A stretch of 64,000 nt of DNA from Planotetraspora phitsanulokensis. GTDB lineage: Bacteria > Actinomycetota > Actinomycetes > Streptosporangiales > Streptosporangiaceae. The notes below the pieces were generated by a model that did not search any database, was not told the DNA's origin, and saw only the letters and a list, made by a program, of their open reading frames with translations. The stretch lies in NCBI RefSeq assembly GCF_016863295.1, contig NZ_BOOP01000004.1, forward strand, positions 417,101-481,100. The letters run 5' to 3'. The position numbers were made by a program, and so were the translations under genes. How positions within the stretch are numbered: position 1 is the stretch's first letter; every line of letters starts with the position of its first letter. This document shows, one piece after another, positions 25,909 to 34,870 of the stretch.

Positions 25909-26334
25909 TCGCATCCCCGGCCTCCCGATGACGACGCGACCCCAGCGCCACCGCGACACTCGCCACGGCCCTCCCCCGCGACACTCCGCCTCGCGAATCC
26001 ACCCAGCCCTCCGGCTGAGCCCGACCCGCCACCTGGCCCTCCTGCCGAGCCCGGCCTCCACCTAGCGCTCCACCTGGCCCTTCGTCCGGCAAGCCCGGCC
26101 TTCCGCGCCGCCCCCTCCCGCGAGCACGGCTCGGAGTTTCCCTCACCGCACCGTCTTCGCGCCGGTTCGCCCCCGGGCGCATCCCTCCCCGCCCGTACGG
26201 CCGCGCCGCGATCCTTAGACTCCCGGGCCTCCGGCCGGCGGCAGGGCTTCGTCCCCAGTCGTTTCCGTACGACATCCAGACCTTCGGCGGCGACGAGGAT
26301 TCGCCACCCCGAAGACACAATTCACAAAAGAACC

Positions 26335-26437
26335 AAATCCGACACATCATCCCCATTCCGACATTCAAATGGGACATAATCTGCATTTCACTACAAATAG
26401 CTCTCTAGCGGTTTAACCCAGTCAATAAAGAGATAAG
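26335..26437 (+). promoter_or_regulatory. Conserved upstream block, copy 2, of the secreted small-protein pair
   Basis: Homologous to 25167-25271: AAATC, ATCAT, CCATT, GACAT and CAAAT elements recur in the same order. GACATAATCTGCATT (26373-26387) and GAGATAAG (26430-26437) keep the same 57-bp spacing, 224 and 167 bp before the ATG at 26597. Confidence 0.55.
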
Positions 26438-26596
26438 CAGCGTGCAAAAGCCGCCGAACGCCGTTTGCCACTCAGGCGACGAGGAAAACAAGACAATGCA
26501 GGAATGATCCGCCATGGATCACCAGATAAGCATTTTCCATTTGATTTGGAAAATGTAAGCGCATAGGGGCACAAGTCCTTTCAAGGGGGAAATGAA

Positions 26597-26998
26597 ATGC
26601 CCAGCTTCAAGAGCCTCGTCGGAGTTCTGGCCATCAGTACCGCCCTCACCGGCGGAGCCGTCGCCCTTGGTACCGCTGTCACCACCGGTGCCGCCAACGC
26701 CACCACCGTCATGGGCTGCGGCGGCGGCTGCGGCGGCGGCGGCTGGGGCCGTGGCCACCGGAACCGTAACAACAACTGGAACCACAACCGCGTGCGTCAG
26801 CACGAGCGTCAGCACCAGTTCCAGCGTCAGCACCTGCTGCGCGACTTCACCCTGCTGGTGACGCCGTTCCAGAAGAGCGACAACGACGTCATAACGCAGC
26901 AGAAGCAGCACGACGATTCCGAGGCGAAGGCGGAGGCGGAGAGCCCGAGGATGGTCGTCACCAAGACGCCCATGGCCGCGGTCGCCCCGACCGTGTGA
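26597..26998 (+). CDS. Small secreted Cys/Gly- and His/Gln/Asn-rich protein, copy 2
   Basis: 133 residues. The signal peptide is nearly identical to copy 1 (MP-FKSLVGVLAISTALTGGAVALGTAVT), with cleavage expected after AANA. The mature protein starts TTVMGCGGGCGGGG and so has two of the four cysteines of copy 1. An Arg/His/Asn/Gln-rich segment and the conserved LLRDFTLLVTPFQKSDN follow. The C-terminal 35 residues (acidic, then TKTPMAAVAPTV) are unique to this copy. GGGGG precedes the start. Function unknown; the duplicated promoter block suggests shared control. Confidence 0.82.
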   Translation: MPSFKSLVGVLAISTALTGGAVALGTAVTTGAANATTVMGCGGGCGGGGWGRGHRNRNNNWNHNRVRQHERQHQFQRQHLLRDFTLLVTPFQKSDNDVITQQKQHDDSEAKAEAESPRMVVTKTPMAAVAPTV

Positions 26999-27004
26999 CA
27001 CCGT

Positions 27005-27044
27005 GATCGAGGCCTCCCCGGTAGCCGCCGGGGAGGCCTTGATC
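27005..27044. terminator. Strong hairpin terminator, copy 2 unit
   Basis: The stem GATCGAGGCCTCCCCGG against 27028-27044 is 17 bp with one G-U pair and a 6-nt loop. It starts 7 bp after the stop and can also stop the convergent NTPase transcript. Confidence 0.75.
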
Positions 27045-27122
27045 CTGGTTCCGCGGATTACTCACGGGCGATCACCCGTCCCGCGAGCCGCAAACGCCGA
27101 CGAGAATCGCCTCAAAACACAA

Positions 27123-29393
27123 TCAGCCTGTCGGCAGTTCCCACGTGTCGAGATGCCATTCCCGCCGTACTGAAGAGATCGCCCGCCAGGCGAGCCCGGT
27201 GTCGACCGCGAAGGCACGGCGGGCCGCCGCCAGCGTGTCGAATTCGGCCGTTTCCCTGATTCGCTCGGCCGTCAACTCCTCCGTGAAAACCTCCTCCAAC
27301 GTGGCGCAGAAGTACGCGTACGCCACGAAGTCGAGCGCCGGGCCGTCCGAGGCCTCGACCAGCGACGTCTTCAGGATCTCCGTCGCCGATGTCTCCGCGT
27401 TCGCGTCCCGCGCGACGCCGTGCAGCAGGTCGAGCAGCCCGGGCGCGACCGGATGCGCGGCGGCCGACGCCATGATCGCCTGAGCCTTGTGCTGGAGCTC
27501 CTCACGGATGATCACGCCACAGATGGAGGTCAGCAGGGCGGTGTCCGGCATCGCACGGCCTGCCCGGACCACCCGCCGCGCGGCGCGGATGAGATCGCGG
27601 GGCAACCCGCCGGAAAGGCAGTGGCAGAAGGCGACATACGGTTCGGTGAGGCCGACGACGCGCCGGTACAAAACGCGCAGCGACTCCTCATAGGCGAGCG
27701 GGCCCACCTGGATGACCTCGTCGAAGGAGCTGTCGAAGGCGTCCCGGAAGGGAAGCCCACGGCGCTCGAAGGCGTTCATCGCGTCGTCCGACACGGAGAT
27801 CATGAAGTAGACGCGGCTGAGCCCGAAGATCCCCTTGATGTCGTTCAGGAAGCGCTCCGCCTCCTGGCCGGAACCGATCTTGTCCAGTTCGTCGATCCCG
27901 ATGAACAGACGCCTGCGGGGTCGGAGGAACTCGGCCACGTCATGGGCGTACGCCCGGAACGCCGCGACCGTCTCGGGGTAGCTGAGCGGCTGCTCGGCCC
28001 GGGACCGCCCTCGAGTGTGCTGCGCGTCCAGGCCGACGGGCAGTTTCAGCGTGCCCGACCAGCCCGACGTGTGAGTCTGCAGGTACCGGATCTGTGCCAG
28101 ATGGCGTCGCGCTCGCCGCGCCAGTTCGGCCTCCGGCCGCGTGCTCTCCCGGTGACGCAGGCGGAGACGACGGACCGCGACCAGCGTGTGAACCGCGCCC
28201 ACCGCGAGCACGGCTGCGGCGATCCACTCCGCGCTCAGTCCCGAGTTCCCGATGGCCTCGGCGACGGCGGTCACCCTGGCGCGGCCGATCAGCTCGGAGA
28301 AGAAGGCCTCGAACCCGTCGAGCACATCGAGAAAGAAGCCGGGCCGCAGATAGACCACCGCCGCGAGCCCGCAGTACACGATCGCCCGTGACACGTGGGC
28401 GATGACACGGCCCACGCGCGCCCGCCGCCGGGCGTCCGACCTGTCCGGGAGCCGGAGATAGTCCAGGGTCCGCCGGCAGAAGGTGGCGAACAGGTGAAGC
28501 ACGAAGTCCCGCGGCGCGTACTCCACGGGAGCCGACACCAGGCAGCGAAGATCGCCCCGGTCGCCCGCGTCCTGCGGGTCCTCGCAGAAGCGCCGGATGA
28601 GCGTCGACTTCCCCGCGCCCCTGGGTCCGGCGACTCCGATGCTCGCTCCGGAAAGGCGGCCGAGCAGTTCGTCGAGCTCGCGCGCCACGGAGGTCGGCAC
28701 GTGGTAGGTGCTGTCGAAGGCCTCGCTGAGGCCGGGGCTCGCGTGCACGGTGAAGGCATGGGTGAAACGGTCGTGGCGGAGCGCGTTGATGCGTAACCGG
28801 ATCTGAGCCGCCAGTTCGTGTTCTTTCAGTGCCGCGAGGAGCATGTTGCGCCAGGGCGACAAGGCCCTGCGGTGCAACGCGATGTTGACGGCGAGCGACA
28901 GCACCAGCCCGATCGCGACTTCCACGCGATGGAGGGCCTTACTGCTCCGGAGAAGGCGTGCCAGGAGGAAGACGAGGCCGCTCGCAAGGGTGAGCACCGA
29001 GCCCACCCACGTCAGCGGGCCCAAACCGCTCCAGATGCCGCTGAGCAGACCGGCGCCGGTGGTGACGAGGCCGATCGCGCCGCCGACGAGCGCCCTTCTC
29101 TCCCACTCCAGGTGCAGGTGGCTTTCCGCCAGCCGGTCGCGGACCGCGTCCGCCGGGTCCCGCAGGCGGGAGACGATCTGGTCGAGGGACGCGCGGTAGT
29201 CGGCGTACTCCTGGGGAGTGGCGGCCAGCACGGCCGCCATGTCACGCACCATCTCGACGCGCACGCGGAACGGCGTCACCCAGACGTTGTCGAACGCGTC
29301 GCGGATCTCCGGATGCCGCAGCGCCTCGTTGATCGCCGCCATGTACTCGTCGCACAGGATCGCGTCGTCGTACATGGGGTGGCCGGTGTCCAC
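27123..29393 (-). CDS. Membrane-anchored KAP-like P-loop NTPase
   Basis: 756 residues. A helical N-terminal region is followed by hydrophobic pairs at about 101-148 and 157-175. Walker A is GVAGPRGAGKST (about 253-264), more membrane segments lie near 337-353 and 388-408, and Walker B is RLFIGIDELDKI (Asp501, Glu502). After it come a sensor-like VYFMISVSDDAM and SGGLPRDLIRAARRVV. Membrane helices inserted between the Walker motifs are the hallmark of KAP-type NTPases, some of which act in phage exclusion (PifA) or as membrane scaffolds. The start is uncertain: GTG 29393 or ATG 29375, neither with a good ribosome site. It stands alone next to the low-GC island. Confidence 0.75.
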   Translation of the reverse strand: MDTGHPMYDDAILCDEYMAAINEALRHPEIRDAFDNVWVTPFRVRVEMVRDMAAVLAATPQEYADYRASLDQIVSRLRDPADAVRDRLAESHLHLEWERRALVGGAIGLVTTGAGLLSGIWSGLGPLTWVGSVLTLASGLVFLLARLLRSSKALHRVEVAIGLVLSLAVNIALHRRALSPWRNMLLAALKEHELAAQIRLRINALRHDRFTHAFTVHASPGLSEAFDSTYHVPTSVARELDELLGRLSGASIGVAGPRGAGKSTLIRRFCEDPQDAGDRGDLRCLVSAPVEYAPRDFVLHLFATFCRRTLDYLRLPDRSDARRRARVGRVIAHVSRAIVYCGLAAVVYLRPGFFLDVLDGFEAFFSELIGRARVTAVAEAIGNSGLSAEWIAAAVLAVGAVHTLVAVRRLRLRHRESTRPEAELARRARRHLAQIRYLQTHTSGWSGTLKLPVGLDAQHTRGRSRAEQPLSYPETVAAFRAYAHDVAEFLRPRRRLFIGIDELDKIGSGQEAERFLNDIKGIFGLSRVYFMISVSDDAMNAFERRGLPFRDAFDSSFDEVIQVGPLAYEESLRVLYRRVVGLTEPYVAFCHCLSGGLPRDLIRAARRVVRAGRAMPDTALLTSICGVIIREELQHKAQAIMASAAAHPVAPGLLDLLHGVARDANAETSATEILKTSLVEASDGPALDFVAYAYFCATLEEVFTEELTAERIRETAEFDTLAAARRAFAVDTGLAWRAISSVRREWHLDTWELPTG

Positions 29394-29502
29394 GAGGAGA
29401 TCATGGAGGTGAGGACTTCGCCGGTCAAGACCCCGACGGCCCGGCCTGGGCGCACTCCCCCGCTTCCGCCGGCCGGGTCGCCCCGGCCGGCGGAAGGGGC
29501 GG

Positions 29503-31173
29503 TCACGTCTCAGATCGGAGCGCGGCCAGCTCGCGCGCGACGGCGCGCTCGTGCTCTTCGGCGTCCTGACGGGCCCGCCTGGGGCTCCAGCGCCCGGTCA
29601 TGACGAAGATGAACGGCAGAAAGACGATCTGGCCGGCGAGGCACACCCACCACCAGGTCTGCCACTGGCCCGGCCCCTCGGCCGCAGCCTTCTGAACCTC
29701 GGGTCCGTGCTCCCGCAGAATCGCGAGCTGCGGCCCCGCCTTCTGTACGACGCCGAGGTCGGCGGCGCCCACCTCCTGAGCCGCCCGGGCCGCCAGGTCG
29801 GGCGGCACCGCGTCCGCCGGATGTTCGGCCAGCTCCGCGAATATCTGCGGATGGGCGTTCACGATGGCGAGCGCCGGGCCCGCCTGCGCCTGCGCGGCCG
29901 CCACCTCGGCTCCGTGCTCCACGAGCGGAGTCACGGAGGTGACCACGATCGGCACGAAGGCCGCCGAGACGGCGACGACCACACGCAGGATCCATCCCCA
30001 GACGGCGAGCCCGGTCGCGGTCGCGGCGGGGTTGTGCTTCTCGACGGTCTCGGTGAAGCTCGCCATCCAGGGGGCGTAGGTCAGGCCGCCGAGGACGCCG
30101 ATCCCGACGAACAGCGCGGCGAAGGTGGCGTATTCGGTGTCGGGGTGGGTGGCGAGCATGGCGAAGATCGCGGTCATGACCGCCGAACCGATGCCGCCGA
30201 TGAGCATCAGCGGCTTGCGGACGCCGAGCCGGTCGGACAGCAGCCCTGCCAGGACGAGCGCGACGGCGTTGGCCGCCCAGTACCAGTTCGCGAGCCCGTT
30301 GGCGCGCTGCTCGCTGTACCCGAACGTCGAGGAGAAGTAGATGACGAAGTTGCCGACGGCCGCGTAGTACAGCAGCAGGTAGACGCTGATGGCGAAGGCG
30401 GAGCCGACCACGTCCAGCCGGAGCATCTGCCGCCAGTGCCCGGAGGACTGCCGGCCCGGGTCGATGCCCCGCGCGCGGGCCTCGATGAGGGCGCGGTCGC
30501 GCATGCTGACCATGACCTGGTCGCGCAGCCGCGGCGACAGCTCCCGCAGGCCGAACAGCGCGACGACGAACACCACCAGGGCGCTGATCCCGGAGTAGCG
30601 GAGCTCGTCCTGCCAGGTCGAGGAGCCGAGGGTCGCGCTGGTGACGCTGGTGACCACGAGGCTTCCGATGACCGGGCCCATCGTCCAGTAGCCCATCGCG
30701 GTGGCACGGCCGAGCTGCGGGGAGAAGTCGCGGATCAGCGCGGGGGTCGCGACCAGGACGATGCCCTCGATGAAGCTGAGCACGGCGAACAGCACCAGGT
30801 AGACGGTCTTGTCCGGCGAGCTCGGCAGGACCAGGACCAGCACTCCCGCGACCAGCAGGCCGTACACGACGAGGTTGGCGCGTCCCCAGCGGTCGGCGAG
30901 CCCGGCGAGCAGCGACGAGAACGCGCCGATGGCGTTGCCGACGACCGACAGCCAGATGAAGTAGCCGAAGGTCATGTCGAAGTGAGTGATGATCGACGTC
31001 GCGACGGCGTACTGGATGTAGAGCAGGTAGTACAGGACGATCGTGGTCACGACCACGATGGCGAGATAGGCGTATCGTCGGCGGGTCTCGGGGTAGTGCG
31101 CCAGGTCGCGGTGCCAGAGCCGCCCCGCGAAACCTGGTGTGGCGGCGTCGTCGGTGGATGTCGAAACAGTCAC
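29503..31173 (-). CDS. MFS transporter with extended periplasmic loop
   Basis: 556 residues from a GTG after GGAG. Twelve membrane segments are predictable. The MFS loop motif occurs as GLADRWGRANLVVYG after helix 2 and its counterpart as GLLSDRLGVRKPLML in the second half. Between the last two helices lies an unusual hydrophilic insert of about 100 residues (HGAEVAAAQAQAG, PADAVPPDLAARAAQEV), which makes the protein longer than the common 400-450. It is the last gene of the operon with the CoA ligase and the lactonase-like enzyme, 38 bp after the latter. It probably imports the compound they degrade. Confidence 0.85.
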   Translation of the reverse strand: MTVSTSTDDAATPGFAGRLWHRDLAHYPETRRRYAYLAIVVVTTIVLYYLLYIQYAVATSIITHFDMTFGYFIWLSVVGNAIGAFSSLLAGLADRWGRANLVVYGLLVAGVLVLVLPSSPDKTVYLVLFAVLSFIEGIVLVATPALIRDFSPQLGRATAMGYWTMGPVIGSLVVTSVTSATLGSSTWQDELRYSGISALVVFVVALFGLRELSPRLRDQVMVSMRDRALIEARARGIDPGRQSSGHWRQMLRLDVVGSAFAISVYLLLYYAAVGNFVIYFSSTFGYSEQRANGLANWYWAANAVALVLAGLLSDRLGVRKPLMLIGGIGSAVMTAIFAMLATHPDTEYATFAALFVGIGVLGGLTYAPWMASFTETVEKHNPAATATGLAVWGWILRVVVAVSAAFVPIVVTSVTPLVEHGAEVAAAQAQAGPALAIVNAHPQIFAELAEHPADAVPPDLAARAAQEVGAADLGVVQKAGPQLAILREHGPEVQKAAAEGPGQWQTWWWVCLAGQIVFLPFIFVMTGRWSPRRARQDAEEHERAVARELAALRSET

Positions 31174-31211
31174 ATTGGACTCCCTGGGTTGTCTCCCCCG
31201 AGAACCGGAAC

Positions 31212-32195
31212 TCAGGACGCTTCGAAGAACCTGCGCGGCACGTCAACGAGCATCGCGTCGATCTGCTCGTCGGCCACGCCCTTGTCACGCAGGTACGGCA
31301 GGACCTCCTCGCCGAGGTGCAGGTAGTGCCACTGGGACAGGAACGGCATCACGTTCGGGTCGATCCAGTCGATGTAGCAGGACGCGTCCTGCGACAGCAC
31401 CATGCGGTCGGCGTAACCGCGGCGGCACATCTCGACCACGGTGTCCGCGCGCGCCTCGAGGGTGGTGTCGGTGTAGATGCCGAACCGGTCCATGCCCAGG
31501 ACGAACCCTGAGTCGGCGAGTTCGGCGAGGTGATCGCAGTCGGTGGTGTCGCCACTGTGCCCGAGAACGATCCGGGACGGTTCGACGCCCTCCTGGTCGC
31601 ACATCACCTTCTTGACCAGGAACCCGGTCCGGGATCCCGGATGGGTGTGGACGGTGATCGGCGTACCGGTGGCCTGGTGTGCGCGGGCCACGGCGCGCAT
31701 CACCCGCTCGACGCCCGGCGTCAGGCCCTCGTGGTCGATCGCGCACTTGAGCATCCCAGCCTTCACGCCGGTGCCGGCGATGCCGTCGGTGAGGTCGGCG
31801 ACGAACATGTCGACCATCGGGTCCGGGACCTCGGTGCCCAGCATCTCGCTGAGGGCGGGACCGCGGTAGGTGAAGAAGAACGGGACGCTGTCGTAGGTGT
31901 AGAGCCCGGTCGCCACGACGATGTTGAGCTCGGGCACCTGCTCGGCGATCCGCTGGACGCGGGGGATGTACCGACCGAGCCCGATCACCGTCGGGTCGAC
32001 GATCGTCCTGACGCCCTGTACGGCGAGGGCACGCAGCCTGGTGACCGCGTCGGCGATCCGCTCGTCCTCGTCGCCCCATTCGCCGGGATGGTTCACCTGG
32101 ACGTCGGCCGTGAGGACGAAGATGTGCTCGTGCATGTAGGTCCGGCCGAGCTCAGCGGTGTCCACGGCGCCCTGGACGGTGTTGACGAGGCTCAT
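31212..32195 (-). CDS. Phosphotriesterase-like lactonase/amidohydrolase
   Basis: 327 residues. All metal ligands of the phosphotriesterase family are visible: MHEH (His22, His24), the carbamylated lysine in VKAGMLKCAI (Lys150), VHTH (His183), GHSGDT (His213) and SQDASC (Asp270). The family hydrolyses lactones or organophosphate esters using a two-metal centre. Its ATG overlaps the CoA ligase stop (ATGA). Together they suggest ring opening of a lactone or ester to a carboxylic acid and its activation to a CoA thioester, or the reverse order; the substrate is unknown. Confidence 0.88.
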   Translation of the reverse strand: MSLVNTVQGAVDTAELGRTYMHEHIFVLTADVQVNHPGEWGDEDERIADAVTRLRALAVQGVRTIVDPTVIGLGRYIPRVQRIAEQVPELNIVVATGLYTYDSVPFFFTYRGPALSEMLGTEVPDPMVDMFVADLTDGIAGTGVKAGMLKCAIDHEGLTPGVERVMRAVARAHQATGTPITVHTHPGSRTGFLVKKVMCDQEGVEPSRIVLGHSGDTTDCDHLAELADSGFVLGMDRFGIYTDTTLEARADTVVEMCRRGYADRMVLSQDASCYIDWIDPNVMPFLSQWHYLHLGEEVLPYLRDKGVADEQIDAMLVDVPRRFFEAS

Positions 32196-33703
32196 GCGCG
32201 CAGCTCCTTCTTGAGGATCTTGCCGGTCGGACCGATGGGCAGGGCGTCGAGGAAACGGATCTCGCGTGGGTACTTGTAGGCGGCCAGGTGCTCCCGGCAG
32301 AAGGCGACGACCTCCTGCTCGGTGACGACCGCGCCCGGATGGAGCGTCACGCAGGCGACGACCTCCTCGCCGAGCCGCGGGTCCGGACGGCCGATGACCG
32401 CCGCCCCGGCGATCGCCGGGTGGGTGTAGAGGATCTCCTCGACCTCGCGGGGGTAGACGTTGTAGCCGCCGCGGATGATCAGATCCTTCTTGCGGTCCAC
32501 GACGAACAGGTAACCGTCGTCGTCGGCGTAGGCCAGGTCGCCGGTGTGGAACCAGCCGTCGCGGAAGACCTGGGCGGTGTCCTCCGGCCGGTTCCAGTAG
32601 CCCTTCATGACGTTGTGACCGCGCACGACGATCTCGCCGACGTGGCCGGGACCGGGTGGGAGCGGCCGATCCTCGTCATCCACGATCATCGTCTGGACCC
32701 CCCAGATCGGCTTGCCGATCGAGCCCACCTTGCGCTGCTCGGCGCTGATGTTGAACGTGGTGGTGCTGGCCGTCTCGGACAGGCCGTACCCCTCCAGGAT
32801 GACGACGCCGGGGAACTTCTCCTCGAACGCCCGGAGGATCTCGCCGGGGATCGCCGCCCCGCCCGAGACCCCCACGCGCAGGGACGTCAGGTCCCGGTCC
32901 GAGGTATCGGCCTGCAGAAGGGCGAAGTACATGGTCGGCACGCCGGAGAAGATCGTGCAGCGGTGCCGTTCGAGGGCCTCGACGACGGCGCCGACCTCGA
33001 AGCGCGGCACGAGCGCGACCGTCCCGCCGAACCGCACGGCCACGTTGAGCACGCTGGACAGCCCGAAGACGTGGAACAGCGGCAGCGCCGCCAGGCCGAT
33101 GTCGTCGTCGCGGAACCCGAACAGCTCTCCGCCGACGGTGCAGTTCATGTAGAGCTGGAAGTGGGTGAGCTCGGCGCCCTTGGGCCGCCCGGTCGTCCCG
33201 CTCGTGTAGAGCAGGACGGCCGTGTCGTCGGCGTCGGTCGTCTCGATCTCACCCGTGTCGGCCGCGCCGTACAGGTCGGCGAACGGAAGGGTCCCCTCGG
33301 GATGCCCGTCGTCGCCGGGTGGGCCGACCACGTAGGTCGGGATGGTGCCGGCGGCCTTGGCCGCCTGCTCCGCGATCGAAGCGAACGTGATGAGCAGCCG
33401 GGTGCCCGAATCCTCCAGGTGGTACGCGATCTCCGAGGCGTGCAGCAACGGGTTCAGCGGGACCATGATCAGGCCCGCCTTGAGGATCGCGAAGTAGCTG
33501 AACAGGAACTCGGGAAGGTTGGGCAGATGGACGGCCACCCGGTCGCCCGGTCGCAGCCCGAGACCGCGCAGGCTCGCGGCGACCCGCCCGGACATCTCGT
33601 CGACCTGGTCGTAGGTGAAGCTCAGCTCTCCGATGTGGCAGAGGGTCTTGCCGGGGCGGGCCTGGCGCGATTCACGGAGGATCGTGGCGAGGTTGAAGCT
33701 CAT
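32192..33703 (-). CDS. Acyl-CoA synthetase (AMP-forming, class I adenylate former)
   Basis: 503 residues from the ATG at 33703, with CGGGAG upstream; the open frame continues further but without support. The AMP-binding P-loop is LLYTSGTTGRPKGAE. Further motifs are GYGLSETAS, the YWNRPE and GWFHTGDLAYADDDGYLFVVDRKKDLI hinge block, and the C-terminal catalytic lysine region PIGPTGKILKKELR. It couples fatty or other carboxylic acids to CoA. It heads the operon with the lactonase-like enzyme and the MFS transporter. An inverted repeat lies 20 bp upstream of the start. Confidence 0.92.
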   Translation of the reverse strand: MSFNLATILRESRQARPGKTLCHIGELSFTYDQVDEMSGRVAASLRGLGLRPGDRVAVHLPNLPEFLFSYFAILKAGLIMVPLNPLLHASEIAYHLEDSGTRLLITFASIAEQAAKAAGTIPTYVVGPPGDDGHPEGTLPFADLYGAADTGEIETTDADDTAVLLYTSGTTGRPKGAELTHFQLYMNCTVGGELFGFRDDDIGLAALPLFHVFGLSSVLNVAVRFGGTVALVPRFEVGAVVEALERHRCTIFSGVPTMYFALLQADTSDRDLTSLRVGVSGGAAIPGEILRAFEEKFPGVVILEGYGLSETASTTTFNISAEQRKVGSIGKPIWGVQTMIVDDEDRPLPPGPGHVGEIVVRGHNVMKGYWNRPEDTAQVFRDGWFHTGDLAYADDDGYLFVVDRKKDLIIRGGYNVYPREVEEILYTHPAIAGAAVIGRPDPRLGEEVVACVTLHPGAVVTEQEVVAFCREHLAAYKYPREIRFLDALPIGPTGKILKKELRA

Positions 33704-33722
33704 GGCGCTCCCGCTCCGTTCG

Positions 33723-33738
33723 TACCGACCGTCCGGTA
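33723..33738. promoter_or_regulatory. ACCG-type inverted repeat, probable TetR-class operator
   Basis: TACCGACCGTCCGGTA has matching outer arms TACCG and CGGTA. It resembles the ACCGACCGGTCGGT-like sites of several actinobacterial TetR repressors of acid catabolism. It lies just upstream of the CoA ligase start. No linked regulator gene is present. Confidence 0.45.
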
Positions 33739-33889
33739 TGTCGCGCAACGTACTGCTGAGATCATCCGGTGTCAATGGACCTTCACAGGCGCGAGATACG
33801 GGCGGTGCGCACCGCGCGGGGACGCCCACGTCAGGGGGACCACGATCGTGGACGGCCCTCAACCGCCTGGCCGGGCCCTCAGCCTCAGG

Positions 33890-34870
33890 TCAACGGCCGG
33901 CGGCGGCGCGCAGGGATCGGTAGAGCAGACGGGGGTCGCCGAGCCGGTGTCGCAGCAGCTTCTCGAGTCCGCCGATGGGCACGAGGTTCTGGGGCGCACG
34001 TGGGTCCTTGTAATCCACGCCCGCGAGGGACGGCAGGGCGAGCGTGATCGCGTCGGCGAGTTCCACCACCTCGTCCGGTCGCATGTCCGCGCCGGCCTCG
34101 CACCGCACGATCCCCGCCCAGGGCGCGGCGGACCGGACCGGCAGGGCCAGATACCAGGCGTGACGGCGCCAGCTGGTGCCCATCAGGAAGACCGGCGTGC
34201 GTTGTCCGGGGCCGAGCGCGGAGACGACACCGGCCTGAGGGGCCGGGAGGTAGGCCGTGTGGTGCGTCTTGATGTAACCCACGGTCCGCGGCAGGTGCGT
34301 GCGACCGCGGAGCGGTCCGTCGACGATCAGCAGGTCGCCGTCGCCGGCGTCATCGTCGCGGCAGCGGACCGAGAGATCCACTTCAAGCTGTGTGAGCCGC
34401 TGCTGGAGGGCGAGGGACAGCCCCTCCATCGAGTCGTCGGCTGCGGTCTCCACTCGATACGTGCCGGCGCTCGCCTTGATGTCCGACGCGTACGGCGAGG
34501 CGGTGAACAAAGATCGGCGGACCTCGACCGCGGCGAGCTCCGCGGGTGCGCCCTCGCCGGGTGTGCACCGGACGATCCCGGCGGCGTAGGAGGCGGCGAT
34601 GCCCGGCGAGGGCGGGGCGGCGCCGGCGTCGTTGCTCCAGACACGGGCGTCGATGCGGCGGACGCCGTCGGCTATCAACATCACGCCGGGCGGCGCGGTG
34701 TCAGGGGCGGGACTCACGGGACGCCAGTCGGCGGCCAGGAGTTCGACGTCCAGGTCGAGCTCCGCGCTGGTCGGGCCCAGTTCGGCGAGCGCGTCGGCCG
34801 CCAGAGCCGCCGAGTACCCGGGATCCCACGCGTCGACGGTGAACCCGGCCTGTCCGATCGCGATGCTCAC
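33890..34870 (-). CDS. nurA: NurA-type nuclease of the HerA/SbcCD operon
   Basis: 326 residues from a GTG overlapping the sbcC stop by 4 nt (GTGA). The N-terminal acidic nuclease motif is MLIADGVRRIDARVW (Asp68), followed by a beta-rich stretch with SYAAGIVRC. The central VGYIKTHHTAYLP and the C-terminal GVDYKDPRAPQNLVPIGGLEKLLRHRLGD fit the NurA fold, a 5'-3' exo/endonuclease that works inside the HerA ring. The identification rests on these motifs and on synteny with herA, sbcD and sbcC; the overall sequence is divergent from archaeal NurA. It is the last gene of the operon. Confidence 0.7.
   Translation of the reverse strand: MSIAIGQAGFTVDAWDPGYSAALAADALAELGPTSAELDLDVELLAADWRPVSPAPDTAPPGVMLIADGVRRIDARVWSNDAGAAPPSPGIAASYAAGIVRCTPGEGAPAELAAVEVRRSLFTASPYASDIKASAGTYRVETAADDSMEGLSLALQQRLTQLEVDLSVRCRDDDAGDGDLLIVDGPLRGRTHLPRTVGYIKTHHTAYLPAPQAGVVSALGPGQRTPVFLMGTSWRRHAWYLALPVRSAAPWAGIVRCEAGADMRPDEVVELADAITLALPSLAGVDYKDPRAPQNLVPIGGLEKLLRHRLGDPRLLYRSLRAAAGR

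Noticed and set aside
25635..26318. Minus-strand frames in the gap between the two small secreted genes
   Set aside because: Arg/Gly-rich low complexity, antisense to the first secreted gene and its terminator, no domain or ribosome site.
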